Positions 16,015-23,784 of a DNA stretch of 64,000 nt are shown in pieces. Source of the stretch: GWA2-66-18 sp964537395 (GTDB lineage: Bacteria; Elusimicrobiota; Elusimicrobia; UBA1565; UBA9628); the NCBI GenBank assembly GCA_964537395.1, contig CAZIBN010000007.1, positions 1-64,000 of the forward strand, written 5' to 3'. The notes beneath the pieces were generated by a model. The model was not told the origin of the DNA. It searched no databases and was given only the letters and a program-made list of their open reading frames with translations. The translations under genes were made by a program, and so were the position numbers. Each line of letters opens with the position of its first letter. Position 1 is the first letter of the stretch.

Positions 16015-17474
16015 GGGATCAGGATGCCGGCGATGTTGGCGGTCATGAAGGTGGCGATGGCGCCGACCACCATGGCCTTGAGGCCGAGCTTGGCGAGGTC
16101 GTGGCGGCGCGTGGGGGCGATGCCGGAGATGCCTCCGATCTGGATCGCGATCGAGGAGAAGTTCGCGAAGCCCGAGAGCGCGTAGCTCACGATGACGACC
16201 GAGCGGTGCGTGAGAGGCTGGCCCGACTTGAGGATGTCGGTTAGCTGCAGGTACGCGACGAACTCATTGAGAACGGTCTTGACGCCGATGAGCTTGCCCA
16301 CCGTCCAGCAATCCTGCGTGGGCACGCCCATGAGCCAGGCGAGCGGCCAGCCGAGGACGGCCAGCAGGTTCTCGAGGCTGATCTGCGGGTAGCCGACCCA
16401 GACCCCGGCGGCCTTGAGCATCCCGTTGAGCATCGCGATCAGGGCGATGAAGGCCAGGAGCATCGCGGCGACGTTGAAGGCGAGCGCCAGGCCTTCGGAA
16501 GCGCCGCGCGCGGCCGCGTCGATCACGTTCGCGTCGAGCTTCTCGCGGCCCATCTTGACGTGCCCGAGCGTCTTGGGGATGCCGGTCTCGGGCATCGCGA
16601 TCTTCGCGCACACGAGCGCCGCCGGGGCGGACATCACGGACTGGGCGATCAGATGGCCGGCGATGTCGGGGAAGTACGGGTGAAGCATGCCGACATACGC
16701 CGCGAGCACGCCGCCCGCGGTGTTGGCGAAGCCGCCGACCATGACGGCCAGGAGCTCGGAGTTGGTCATCTCCGCGACGTAGGGCTTGACCACGAGCGGG
16801 GCCTCGGTCTGGCCGACGAATATGTTCGCGGCCGTGGACAAAGTCTCGGCGCCGGAGGTCTTCATCGTCTTGAACATGACGACCGCGAAGATGTCGACGA
16901 TCCACTGCATGATCCCGATGTGATAGCCGACGGTCATGAGCGCGGAGACGAAGATGATGGTGGGCAGGACGTTGAAGGCGAAGTTGATCATCGGCGCCTC
17001 GATCTTGCCGGTGATGAAGGAGCCGAACAGGAACTTCGTGCCCTCGCCCGTGAAGCCGAGAAGCGCCATCGTCCCGTCGTTGAGCTTCGAGAAGAACCAC
17101 AGGCCGGGCGTGGTCTTGAGGACGATGATGCCGAAGATGAGCTGAAGCGCCATGCCCCAGGCGACGAGCGTCCAGTTGATCTTCTTGCGATCGGTGGACA
17201 TCAGCCAGCACAGCCCGACCAGGGCGAACAGGCCGAAGAAGGAGGTCGAGCGCTGGAGGACTGTGCTGGGCGGCTCCGCCGCCCTGCGAGCTTCCATCTC
17301 CGCGCGGATCAGATCGGCCTGGGACGGGGCGTCCGCGGATGCGGCGGAGGCCGCGGCCTTCTCCTTTGGGACGGCGGCTGAGAAGGCGGCGGTTCCGAGG
17401 GCTCCGAAGAGGCCGCATAGAGCGAAAAGGGCCCAAACACGTCCGAGGCGGCGCACCGAGGGGGGGAGGGTCAT
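16011..17474 (-). CDS. Concentrative nucleoside transporter (CNT/NupC family)
   Basis: 487 residues. After an extra N-terminal helix and an Ala/Glu-rich stretch (about 30-80), the canonical CNT core follows: FLFGSFITGKIEAPMINFAF, FVGQTEAPLVVKPYV (the nucleoside-binding GQTEAPL region) and NEFVAYLQL. It imports nucleosides with Na+ or H+. The extended N-terminus with its own hydrophobic segment is longer than in E. coli NupC and may be a signal anchor. ATG at 17474 is 6 bases after TGCTACAAT (extended -10), so a much longer upstream frame is rejected. Confidence 0.93.
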   Translation of the reverse strand: MTLPPSVRRLGRVWALFALCGLFGALGTAAFSAAVPKEKAAASAASADAPSQADLIRAEMEARRAAEPPSTVLQRSTSFFGLFALVGLCWLMSTDRKKINWTLVAWGMALQLIFGIIVLKTTPGLWFFSKLNDGTMALLGFTGEGTKFLFGSFITGKIEAPMINFAFNVLPTIIFVSALMTVGYHIGIMQWIVDIFAVVMFKTMKTSGAETLSTAANIFVGQTEAPLVVKPYVAEMTNSELLAVMVGGFANTAGGVLAAYVGMLHPYFPDIAGHLIAQSVMSAPAALVCAKIAMPETGIPKTLGHVKMGREKLDANVIDAAARGASEGLALAFNVAAMLLAFIALIAMLNGMLKAAGVWVGYPQISLENLLAVLGWPLAWLMGVPTQDCWTVGKLIGVKTVLNEFVAYLQLTDILKSGQPLTHRSVVIVSYALSGFANFSSIAIQIGGISGIAPTRRHDLAKLGLKAMVVGAIATFMTANIAGILIP

Positions 17475-17480
17475 GGAGGA

Positions 17481-17489
17481 ATTGTAGCA
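17481..17489 (-). promoter_or_regulatory. Extended -10 promoter of the nucleoside transporter
   Basis: TGC then TACAAT (17486-17481), 6 bases before the ATG at 17474. No good -35 is visible; the TG extension would compensate. The divergent MFS gene has TATGCT (17510-17515) 7 bases before its own ATG. Confidence 0.6.
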
Positions 17490-17522
17490 TGGGGTCGCGC
17501 GAACTTTTCTATGCTCTCCCCC

Positions 17523-18755
17523 ATGAACAAGGATGCCTCCAAGCGCAACGCGGCCGCCGCCGTCCTCCTCGCGGCCCTCGGCTATTTCGTCGATATCTAC
17601 GACCTGATCCTGTTCAGCATCGTGCGCGTGGCGAGCCTCAAGGACATCGGGGTCGCCCCGGAAAAGATGCTCGACACCGGCCTCCTGTTGATCAACATGC
17701 AGATGATCGGCATGCTGATCGGCGGGCTGCTGTGGGGCATCCTCGGCGACAAGAAAGGGCGGCTGTCGGTTCTGTTCGGCTCGATCGCGATGTACTCGAT
17801 CGCCAACATCGCCAACGGCTTCGTTCACTCGATCCCTGCCTACGCTGTCTGGCGCTTCGTCGCCGGGATCGGCCTCGCGGGAGAGCTCGGCGCGGGCATC
17901 ACGCTCGTCTGCGAGCTGATGCCCAAGGAGACCCGCGGCTACGGCACGATGGTCGTGGCCGGCGTCGGCATCGCGGGCGGCGTCGTGGCCGGCCTCGTCG
18001 GCGACTGGTTCGGCTGGCGCAACGCCTACTTCATCGGCGGCGCGATGGGCCTGGCCTTGCTGACCTTGCGCGTCGGCGTCTACGAGTCGGGCATCTTCGA
18101 CAAGGTGCTCAAGGATTCTTCGGTCAAGCGCGGCGATTTCTTCATGCTGTTCGCGACCAAGGATCGAGTGCTTCGCTATCTGTCCTGCATCGCGCTCGGC
18201 ATCCCGGTCTGGTTCGTGATCGGCATACTCGCGACCTTCGCGCCCGAGTTCGGCAAGGCGCTGGAGATGCCCGTTCTTCCGACCGGCTCCCGCGCGGTGA
18301 TGTGGCTGTACGCCGGCTGCGCGCTGGGCGATTTCGCGAGCGGCGGCCTGAGCCAGCTGCTGCGCAGCCGCAAGAAGGCGGCGCTTATCTTTGTAATCGC
18401 GACGGCCATGACGTGCGCGGTGTATCTGAATCTTCAGGGCGCTTCGCTTCGAACGTTCTACTGGACCTGCGGCTTTCTTGGGTTCTTCTCCGGCTACTGG
18501 GCGATCTTCGTGACCATCGCCTCAGAGCAGTTCGGCACGAACATCCGTGCGACTGCGACCACGACCGTCCCCAACTTCGTTCGCGGCTCGCTGGTCGTCG
18601 TATCGGCCTTGTTCCAGTTCCTTAAGCCGGGTCAGGGCATACTCGGCGCCGCCGGCATCGTCGGCACGCTCTGCTTCGCCCTGGCCCTGTTCTCGCTTTT
18701 GGGCTTGCGCGAAACCTTCGCCAAAGACCTCGACTACCTAGAACCCCACATGTAA
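17523..18755 (+). CDS. Major facilitator superfamily transporter (metabolite:H+ symporter-like)
   Basis: 410 residues with 12 predicted membrane segments. ALGYFVDIYDLILFSIVR in helix 1 and GLLWGILGDKKGRLSVLFGS (the MFS loop 2-3 motif) place it near the metabolite:H+ symporter group; RFVAGIGLAGELGAGITLV and MPKETRGYGTMVVAG are also typical. The substrate may be an organic acid or osmolyte (inference). ATG at 17523 lies 7 bases after TATGCT (17510-17515); an ATG four codons earlier overlaps that hexamer. Diverges from the nucleoside transporter and is followed at once by a hairpin element with a T-run. Confidence 0.85.
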   Translation: MNKDASKRNAAAAVLLAALGYFVDIYDLILFSIVRVASLKDIGVAPEKMLDTGLLLINMQMIGMLIGGLLWGILGDKKGRLSVLFGSIAMYSIANIANGFVHSIPAYAVWRFVAGIGLAGELGAGITLVCELMPKETRGYGTMVVAGVGIAGGVVAGLVGDWFGWRNAYFIGGAMGLALLTLRVGVYESGIFDKVLKDSSVKRGDFFMLFATKDRVLRYLSCIALGIPVWFVIGILATFAPEFGKALEMPVLPTGSRAVMWLYAGCALGDFASGGLSQLLRSRKKAALIFVIATAMTCAVYLNLQGASLRTFYWTCGFLGFFSGYWAIFVTIASEQFGTNIRATATTTVPNFVRGSLVVVSALFQFLKPGQGILGAAGIVGTLCFALALFSLLGLRETFAKDLDYLEPHM

Positions 18756-18758
18756 GGC

Positions 18759-18843
18759 GGTGTCAGGCTTTCACATTCGCGCAATTCTCACCGCGCCGCT
18801 CCATCCCGCATGAGGAATTGCGCGAATGTGAAAGCCTGACACC
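18759..18843. repeat. Long perfect-arm hairpin element, type GGTGTCAGGC, copy 2
   Basis: Perfect inverted repeat with 29-bp arms (18759-18787 and 18815-18843) and a loop of 27 bases. The terminal GGTGTCAGGC and its complement are identical to the element at 6243-6310, but the inner stem (TTTCACATTC, GCGCAATTC) differs completely while still pairing with itself. The right arm is followed by TTTTTT (18844-18849), so on the plus strand it can act as a terminator for the MFS gene. It sits between convergent genes. Confidence 0.95.
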
Positions 18844-18858
18844 TTTTTTAAGCTGCGC

Positions 18859-21800
18859 CTATTGTGTCTTCAGCCAGCGAGCGAGCTTGAGGTAGACGAG
18901 CGCGACGCCGGTGTAGAAGGCGGCGAACATCCAGAAGGTCGCTGTGCCGAAGCCAGCGAACAAGCCGCCCCACAGCAGGAAGCCCGCGACGAAGCTCAGG
19001 TAGGTCAAGGTTCGGATCGCGCCGAGGATGCTGCCCGCGAGCGCCTTGTCCTCCTTGGGGATGCGGTCCTTCATGATGGTGTCGAGGTGGATGATCGCCA
19101 TCTGGCTCGTGAAGCCGATCAGGAGCAGGAGCGGGGAGATCGGGAAGATCGGCCATACGAAGGTGAACAGCACGGTCTGGCTGACGAAGGCCCAGGAGCC
19201 GAGCATCGCGGCCGCGGTCCAGATCAGGGACTTGGCCGCGCTCTTTGCGTATAGCTTGCGGCCCGCGTCATCGCGCTCAGCCTCGGGCAGCAGCGCGGTC
19301 TTCTTATCGATGAGGCGGCTAAGGCGGTCCATCGCGAGCGCGCCGAACAGCGCTCCCACGCCGTAGAGGCCGGTCAGCGATCCCGCGACGGCGGCCGCGT
19401 GCTTCGGATCGCCGGCGACGTAGGCGCCGAAGGCCGTGGCGATGATGTAGTACATCATGTACAGGAAGCTGGAAAGAAGGATGTATCCTAAAAGGGGCTT
19501 GGCGATGCCGGGGTTCTTGAACACGCCACGGAAGCCCGCGCCCCAGCCCGCTTTCTTCGCCTCGACGGCCGCGGCCGGCGTGGCCTTGGGCAGCTTGAGC
19601 AGGAAGGCCAGGCCCGCCGCGATCGCGAAGGCGACGGGCGCGGGGTAGATCACCGCGCCGAAGCCGAATGCGGCGATGGCGAGGCCCATCGCCGAGGCGA
19701 CGAACACGGTCCCGTACTCGATGAAGTCACGGAAGGAGCCGAAGCGGCTCGACGAGGTCGGCTTGTCGTGGAACCAGGCGACCTGGAGCTTGTGCTCGGC
19801 GACGCGGCCGATCGAGTGGAAGAAGTAGTCGAGGCTGAACAGGCCGATGAGTGCTGCGAGCGGCAAGGTGCCGGTCAGCGGGTTGAACAGCAAGGCGATC
19901 GTGATCCAGATGCCGGTGCGCACGGTGAGGACGGTGCGGTAGGTGCGGCTGATGCCGAACTTATCCACCCAGCGGCCGCCGAACAGCGCGCCGGCGGTGT
20001 AGGCGAGGTAGCTCACGACGGTCAGGCCCGCGAGCGCCAGGAAGCCCTGGGTCAGCGGCTGGGTCATTTGGGAAACGGCGAGCGAGGTCGACTCGACGAC
20101 GGTCGAGACGAGCACGAAGGTCGAGAGGAAGCCGAGCACGACCTTAGAGAAGAGCCCAGGTGCAGGCGTCGGCGCGGCTTCCGCCGCAGGCGGAAGCTGC
20201 GACGACGGGGACTGCGTCTTCAGTTCCGGTACGAGGTCCTGAGCAGTCGGCTGCTGATAGTCGCCGCGCGCGCGCACGATCTCGCCGTTGTCGCGCTTGA
20301 TCTTCAGGACCAGGCGGCGCGAGGCCAGGAGCGCGGAGCGGATCGCGTCGCGCCAGGTCTTGCCCTTGCCGATGATCTCCGCCCACTCTTCATAGGCGTT
20401 GCCCTTGGCCGCGACGATGCGGTCGCCCGCCTCGACGAACACTCGCGCGAGCTCGACGCCGGGAACCTTGCGCGCGGCCTCGAGGCCTTCGACGGACTCG
20501 AGCGTGCCGTTGCGGCTGGAGGCGAGGAAGGTGTAATGGATGACGCCGTCGGGCGTGTGCCCGGGGTCGACCTTCAGGCCGAGTATGGAGCGCAGTCCTT
20601 GTTCCACGAGACTCATGCCGGTCAGGCTCTTCACTGCCTGCCAGATCGCGACGCCGCCCATGAAGGGATTGATCTCGATGACGCGCGGGCCGTCGGGGGT
20701 GGAGAACAGGTCGAGGCGCGCGTTGCCGTCTTTGAGGCCGAGCGCCTTGAGGGCGCGCTCGGAGGCGGCGATGAGCTCAGCGTGGTCCGCGACGGCCGTC
20801 TGTCCGGGGAACACGAGAATGCCGCCGGCGAGCTCGCCCTTCTGCCCTAGGCCCTTGGTATCGGAGACGATCGCGAAGGCGGCCTTGCCGTCCTGCATGA
20901 CGACCTCGACGGAGGTCTCCTCGGTGCCCGGGTTCTTCTCGAGCATGCGCTCCATCATGAGGCCCGGGTGCGTGCTGAAGGTGGTCTGCCTGGCTTCGGG
21001 GCGGGCGACGAAGTCGCGCACGGCCGCGTCCATCTTGAGGTAGGCGGCGGCGGCCTCGTTCTCGGACTTGATGTTTAGGTCGAGGAAGCGGCTGTTCTCG
21101 CCGCGGCTGGTCTTGATCATGACCTTGTACTTGCCTTCCTCGGAGATCTCGTGGTACGCCTGGCGCGCCTCCTTCTCGCTTCCGATCACCGCGTACGCGA
21201 CGTGCTGGCTCGCGTCCACGTTGAGGCGCTTGCGTGCCTCCGGCTTGTTGTCGGCCGCGGCGACGACATCGCCGGCGATGCCTTTTGCGCCGAGCTTGTC
21301 GGTGATCCTGCCGGTCAGGCTCGCGTACAGGCTCATGAAGCCGACGACCGCGTGCGCCTTCGCGCCTTCGGGGTGCGCGGCGACGGTCTCCGCGATCTTG
21401 CCCATCGTCTTGCCGTCGCGGGTGTTGATGGGCGCGGCGATGAAATTCGAGTCCGGAATGCTGTCGATGGAATTCTTGCGGTTCGCGGGATCGTCCACGA
21501 GCACGAGGTTGAGCCCGAGCTCCTTGGCGACGCGCAGAGCTTCCTGCATGATGAACGGGCGCGAGCCCTTCGTGCCGACCATGACGACGGTCTTGCCGCG
21601 AACCGCCGCTTCCGCCGCGGCCGCGGGAGAGAGCGCGATGACGGACGCAGGCTGTGCCGAGGCGGGAGAAGGGCTCGCGGGCTCCGGCAGCGCCGAGGCG
21701 GCCGGGAGGATCGGGGCCTGTGCGGCGATCGCGGCCGGAACGGAGGCGCGTTCGAGAGGAACCGGCGCGCCCGAGGCCTGCAACGAAGGAGCGGACAGCG

Positions 21801-21993
21801 AGCCGAACGAAGGAGAGAGGAGCGATATGACGGATACGTTCGCGGCCGGTGCCGCGACGGCGCCCGCGGCCGAAGAGGCGGACGAGACGGGCGCGATGAC
21901 GCGGGCGGTCTGCGCCCATGCCGGCCAGGGCGCGAGCACGACGACGAACGAAACGACGAGGGACGCAACGGAGCGAAGCGCGCGTGATTTCAT
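18859..21993 (-). CDS. ATP-grasp ligase fused to an MFS transporter, with secretory leader
   Basis: 1044 residues in four parts: signal peptide (1-27, ending APWPAWA, then QT); Ala/Ser/Pro-rich segment to about 130; an ATP-grasp region (about 130-595) with a pre-ATP-grasp Rossmann part (KTVVMVGTKGSRPF), ARLDLFSTPDG and the metal-binding VIEINPFMGG; a short linker; and an MFS domain of about 12 helices (615-1044). The pairing recalls dipeptide ligases encoded beside MFS exporters (BacD/BacE-type), here as one chain. If the leader acts as a Sec signal, the ligase would sit outside the cytoplasm, away from ATP. ATG at 21993 lies 8 bases after TGCTAACAT; the longer upstream frame is rejected. Confidence 0.85.
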   Translation of the reverse strand: MKSRALRSVASLVVSFVVVLAPWPAWAQTARVIAPVSSASSAAGAVAAPAANVSVISLLSPSFGSLSAPSLQASGAPVPLERASVPAAIAAQAPILPAASALPEPASPSPASAQPASVIALSPAAAAEAAVRGKTVVMVGTKGSRPFIMQEALRVAKELGLNLVLVDDPANRKNSIDSIPDSNFIAAPINTRDGKTMGKIAETVAAHPEGAKAHAVVGFMSLYASLTGRITDKLGAKGIAGDVVAAADNKPEARKRLNVDASQHVAYAVIGSEKEARQAYHEISEEGKYKVMIKTSRGENSRFLDLNIKSENEAAAAYLKMDAAVRDFVARPEARQTTFSTHPGLMMERMLEKNPGTEETSVEVVMQDGKAAFAIVSDTKGLGQKGELAGGILVFPGQTAVADHAELIAASERALKALGLKDGNARLDLFSTPDGPRVIEINPFMGGVAIWQAVKSLTGMSLVEQGLRSILGLKVDPGHTPDGVIHYTFLASSRNGTLESVEGLEAARKVPGVELARVFVEAGDRIVAAKGNAYEEWAEIIGKGKTWRDAIRSALLASRRLVLKIKRDNGEIVRARGDYQQPTAQDLVPELKTQSPSSQLPPAAEAAPTPAPGLFSKVVLGFLSTFVLVSTVVESTSLAVSQMTQPLTQGFLALAGLTVVSYLAYTAGALFGGRWVDKFGISRTYRTVLTVRTGIWITIALLFNPLTGTLPLAALIGLFSLDYFFHSIGRVAEHKLQVAWFHDKPTSSSRFGSFRDFIEYGTVFVASAMGLAIAAFGFGAVIYPAPVAFAIAAGLAFLLKLPKATPAAAVEAKKAGWGAGFRGVFKNPGIAKPLLGYILLSSFLYMMYYIIATAFGAYVAGDPKHAAAVAGSLTGLYGVGALFGALAMDRLSRLIDKKTALLPEAERDDAGRKLYAKSAAKSLIWTAAAMLGSWAFVSQTVLFTFVWPIFPISPLLLLIGFTSQMAIIHLDTIMKDRIPKEDKALAGSILGAIRTLTYLSFVAGFLLWGGLFAGFGTATFWMFAAFYTGVALVYLKLARWLKTQ

Positions 21994-22038
21994 TGAGTGT
22001 GATGTTAGCACGCGGTAACCGCGCACGTTGTCAAAATT

Positions 22039-22083
22039 GGTCCCACTCGGGGGAGGCAATCGCACTACCTTTACAGTGGGACC
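22039..22083. repeat. Inverted repeat in a divergent intergenic region
   Basis: GGTCCCACT (22039-22047) and AGTGGGACC (22075-22083) form a perfect 9-bp inverted repeat with a 27-base interval between two divergent genes. GGTGGGTCC follows shortly after. Possible operator or leftover palindromic element; no partner regulator is evident. Confidence 0.5.
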
Positions 22084-22142
22084 TTCGACTCTCGATGGTG
22101 GGTCCAAGGTCCCCGCGCCGGAAGAAAATGATACGATGCGCC

Positions 22143-22994
22143 ATGCGAAAAAATGCATTTTTCTGCTTGGTGCTCATCGCCATGTGCATCTCCGCGACGG
22201 CGGCCGCGCCGTCGAAAGCTCCCGTCGTTCCCGACGCGCTGATCGTCCGAGCCGTCTCCTGGGACTATTCCTGGAAGCCTTCGACGGACAAGGAGTGGGA
22301 TGCTCGCGTCATCAGCGAGGTCGCCGCCGCCGCCAAGGCCGGGGCCGACGTCATCGTATTCCCGGAGCAGTTCTCGAACGGGCGCAGCCTCGAGGGCGTA
22401 CTCTCCAGCGTCAGGGATGCCGCTGGCGCCGAGCGCCTCGTAGTTCTCGGCAACGCGCCGTATCAGGAGGCGGGCTGGGATCATGTCGTCAGCCGCGCCT
22501 ATGTTCTCTCCGGCGGCTCCTGGCAGGTGATGGATAAGGTCGACCCCACTCCGGCCGAGCGCGCGCAGAAGCCGCCGGTGAAGCCCGGCACGCGCTTCCC
22601 TCTGTTCCGCTTCCGCGGCGCGGTGGTCGCGGTACTTCCGGCGTTCTCGATCGAGAAGCCCGAGATCGCCGCTTCCATGAAGAAGCGCGCGGTCCAGCTC
22701 GTGCTCGTCTCCGCGCCCGCCGAGGACGAGGAAGGCTCGGCTCGCGTCTTGCGCGCCGCCTCCGCCCGCGCGGTCGAGCTCGGCGCCGCGGTCGTGGTCG
22801 CGACTCCGTCCTCCGCGGCACCCTCGCTCCATCTGCCCGCGCAAAAGGGATTCGAACTCAAGCCTCAGGCGCCCAAGGGGCGCGACTTCCGTCTTCCCTG
22901 GAAGAAGATCCTCGATCTGCGCGCCCAGCCCGACGGTAAGGGCGAAGCGCGCCCCTTCCTCGATCCGGCGCCGTACTACCAGATCGAGATTTAG
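22143..22994 (+). CDS. Secreted nitrilase-superfamily protein lacking the catalytic cysteine
   Basis: 283 residues with signal peptide MRKNAFFCLVLIAMCISATA. The carbon-nitrogen hydrolase fold is recognisable: AKAGADVIVFPEQF gives the catalytic Glu, VMDKVDPTP the catalytic Lys, and VVAVLPAFSIEKPEI aligns with the usual ICYDxxFPE nucleophile elbow, but Cys is Ala, Tyr is Phe and Asp is Ser. It is therefore probably not an amidase; a binding or scaffold role is more likely. Starts 5 bases after TACGAT (22132-22137). It diverges from the ATP-grasp/MFS gene, so a link in a peptide-like product pathway is possible but speculative. Confidence 0.75.
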   Translation: MRKNAFFCLVLIAMCISATAAAPSKAPVVPDALIVRAVSWDYSWKPSTDKEWDARVISEVAAAAKAGADVIVFPEQFSNGRSLEGVLSSVRDAAGAERLVVLGNAPYQEAGWDHVVSRAYVLSGGSWQVMDKVDPTPAERAQKPPVKPGTRFPLFRFRGAVVAVLPAFSIEKPEIAASMKKRAVQLVLVSAPAEDEEGSARVLRAASARAVELGAAVVVATPSSAAPSLHLPAQKGFELKPQAPKGRDFRLPWKKILDLRAQPDGKGEARPFLDPAPYYQIEI

Positions 22995-23053
22995 AAGATC
23001 GGGGCCGTCCTGGTCCTATAATAAGGAAGAGCGGCGCAATACGCACGCAACAC

Positions 23054-23072
23054 CCCGCAGCTAAACTGCGGG
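23054..23072 (+). promoter_or_regulatory. Hairpin overlapping the promoter and start of the 23074 gene
   Basis: CCCGCAG-CTAAA-CTGCGGG, a 7-bp stem ending one base before the ATG. TAAACT (23062-23067), inside the loop and right arm, is 6 bases before the ATG and fits the leaderless -10 pattern. A stronger TATAAT lies at 23017-23022; a transcript from there would hide the initiation region in this hairpin. Confidence 0.5.
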
Positions 23073-23073
23073 T

Positions 23074-23622
23074 ATGGGAATCCTCTCGCTGCTCTTCGTC
23101 GCGTTCCTGTCCGCGCCCGCGTTCGCGGGCGAGCGCATGACGGTGCGCGATGCCGGCGGCTTCGATCCTTCGGGCCGGACCGTGGAATTCCCGGACCGCT
23201 TCGGCTGGCGCGGCTACGAGGCTGAGTTCTCGTTTTCGTTCGGTGAGGATGGGAAAGTGTCGGGCGCCTCACGGCTCAATATCGTGATCCTGCGTCGCGG
23301 CGGGGGGAAATGGAAGTACTCGTGCCGCGCTTCGAGCGACGATCTCGCGTCTCGCGTCGTGCCTCTTGGCGGACGGATCTCCGTGATCGCCGAGTGCCGG
23401 GTCAAGCCGAAGGCTTTCGCTAAAGCCGTCGATCTCGACGCCGAGGACGTCGGCGCGCCTGTATTCGTCTTCGAGGCCGTCATCGAGAACGGCCAGGCGC
23501 GCGCAGGCGGCCAGCGCGGGCTGCGCTTCCGGCCCGATTCTCCGGTGGCGTCTTTGGACCTGAGCCCATTCGCGGCGTCTCCCGACGCCGCCGGCCTGGC
23601 CGTCCTATTTCGCGCAGACTGA
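23074..23622 (+). CDS. Secreted protein of unknown function
   Basis: 182 residues. Signal peptide MGILSLLFVAFLSAPAFA, cut before GERM. The mature part (YEAEFSFSFGEDGKVSGASR, then LNIVILRRGGGKWKYSCRA) alternates in a beta-strand pattern and keeps two cysteines (KYSCRA and AECRVK) that could form a disulfide. I do not recognise a family. It lies between the dead nitrilase and the Lon-like gene in the same direction, with its own promoter candidates. Confidence 0.7.
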   Translation: MGILSLLFVAFLSAPAFAGERMTVRDAGGFDPSGRTVEFPDRFGWRGYEAEFSFSFGEDGKVSGASRLNIVILRRGGGKWKYSCRASSDDLASRVVPLGGRISVIAECRVKPKAFAKAVDLDAEDVGAPVFVFEAVIENGQARAGGQRGLRFRPDSPVASLDLSPFAASPDAAGLAVLFRAD

Positions 23623-23633
23623 AGCTGGTCGGT

Positions 23634-23744
23634 GGTCCTCTAATAGGATGCTAGGACCCCTCAGGCCTAATTAGGCGTAGGCCGTTTGTCTGGGCCCCGC
23701 TTACCCATCTGCACCAGTCCCTTTCCCGGAAGTTCCTCTATAAT
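23634..23744 (+). promoter_or_regulatory. Upstream region of the Lon-like gene: palindromes and promoter
   Basis: GGTCCT (23634-23639) pairs with AGGACC (23653-23658), a candidate end structure for the preceding gene. GCCTAATTAGGC (23665-23676) is a perfect 12-bp palindrome that could be an operator. TATAAT (23739-23744) would start transcription near 23751, giving a leader of about 34 bases with a strong AGAGGAG Shine-Dalgarno. This is one of the few units here with a conventional leader. Confidence 0.5.
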
Positions 23745-23784
23745 TCAGCAACGCCGCAGGTCGTTCTATTTAGAGGAGCCGATA

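Noticed and set aside
22019..22142. A riboswitch or small RNA between the divergent genes
   Set aside because: Only a 9-bp inverted repeat is evident; no conserved riboswitch core, and the start codons on both sides sit within a few bases of -10 hexamers, leaving no room for a leader.
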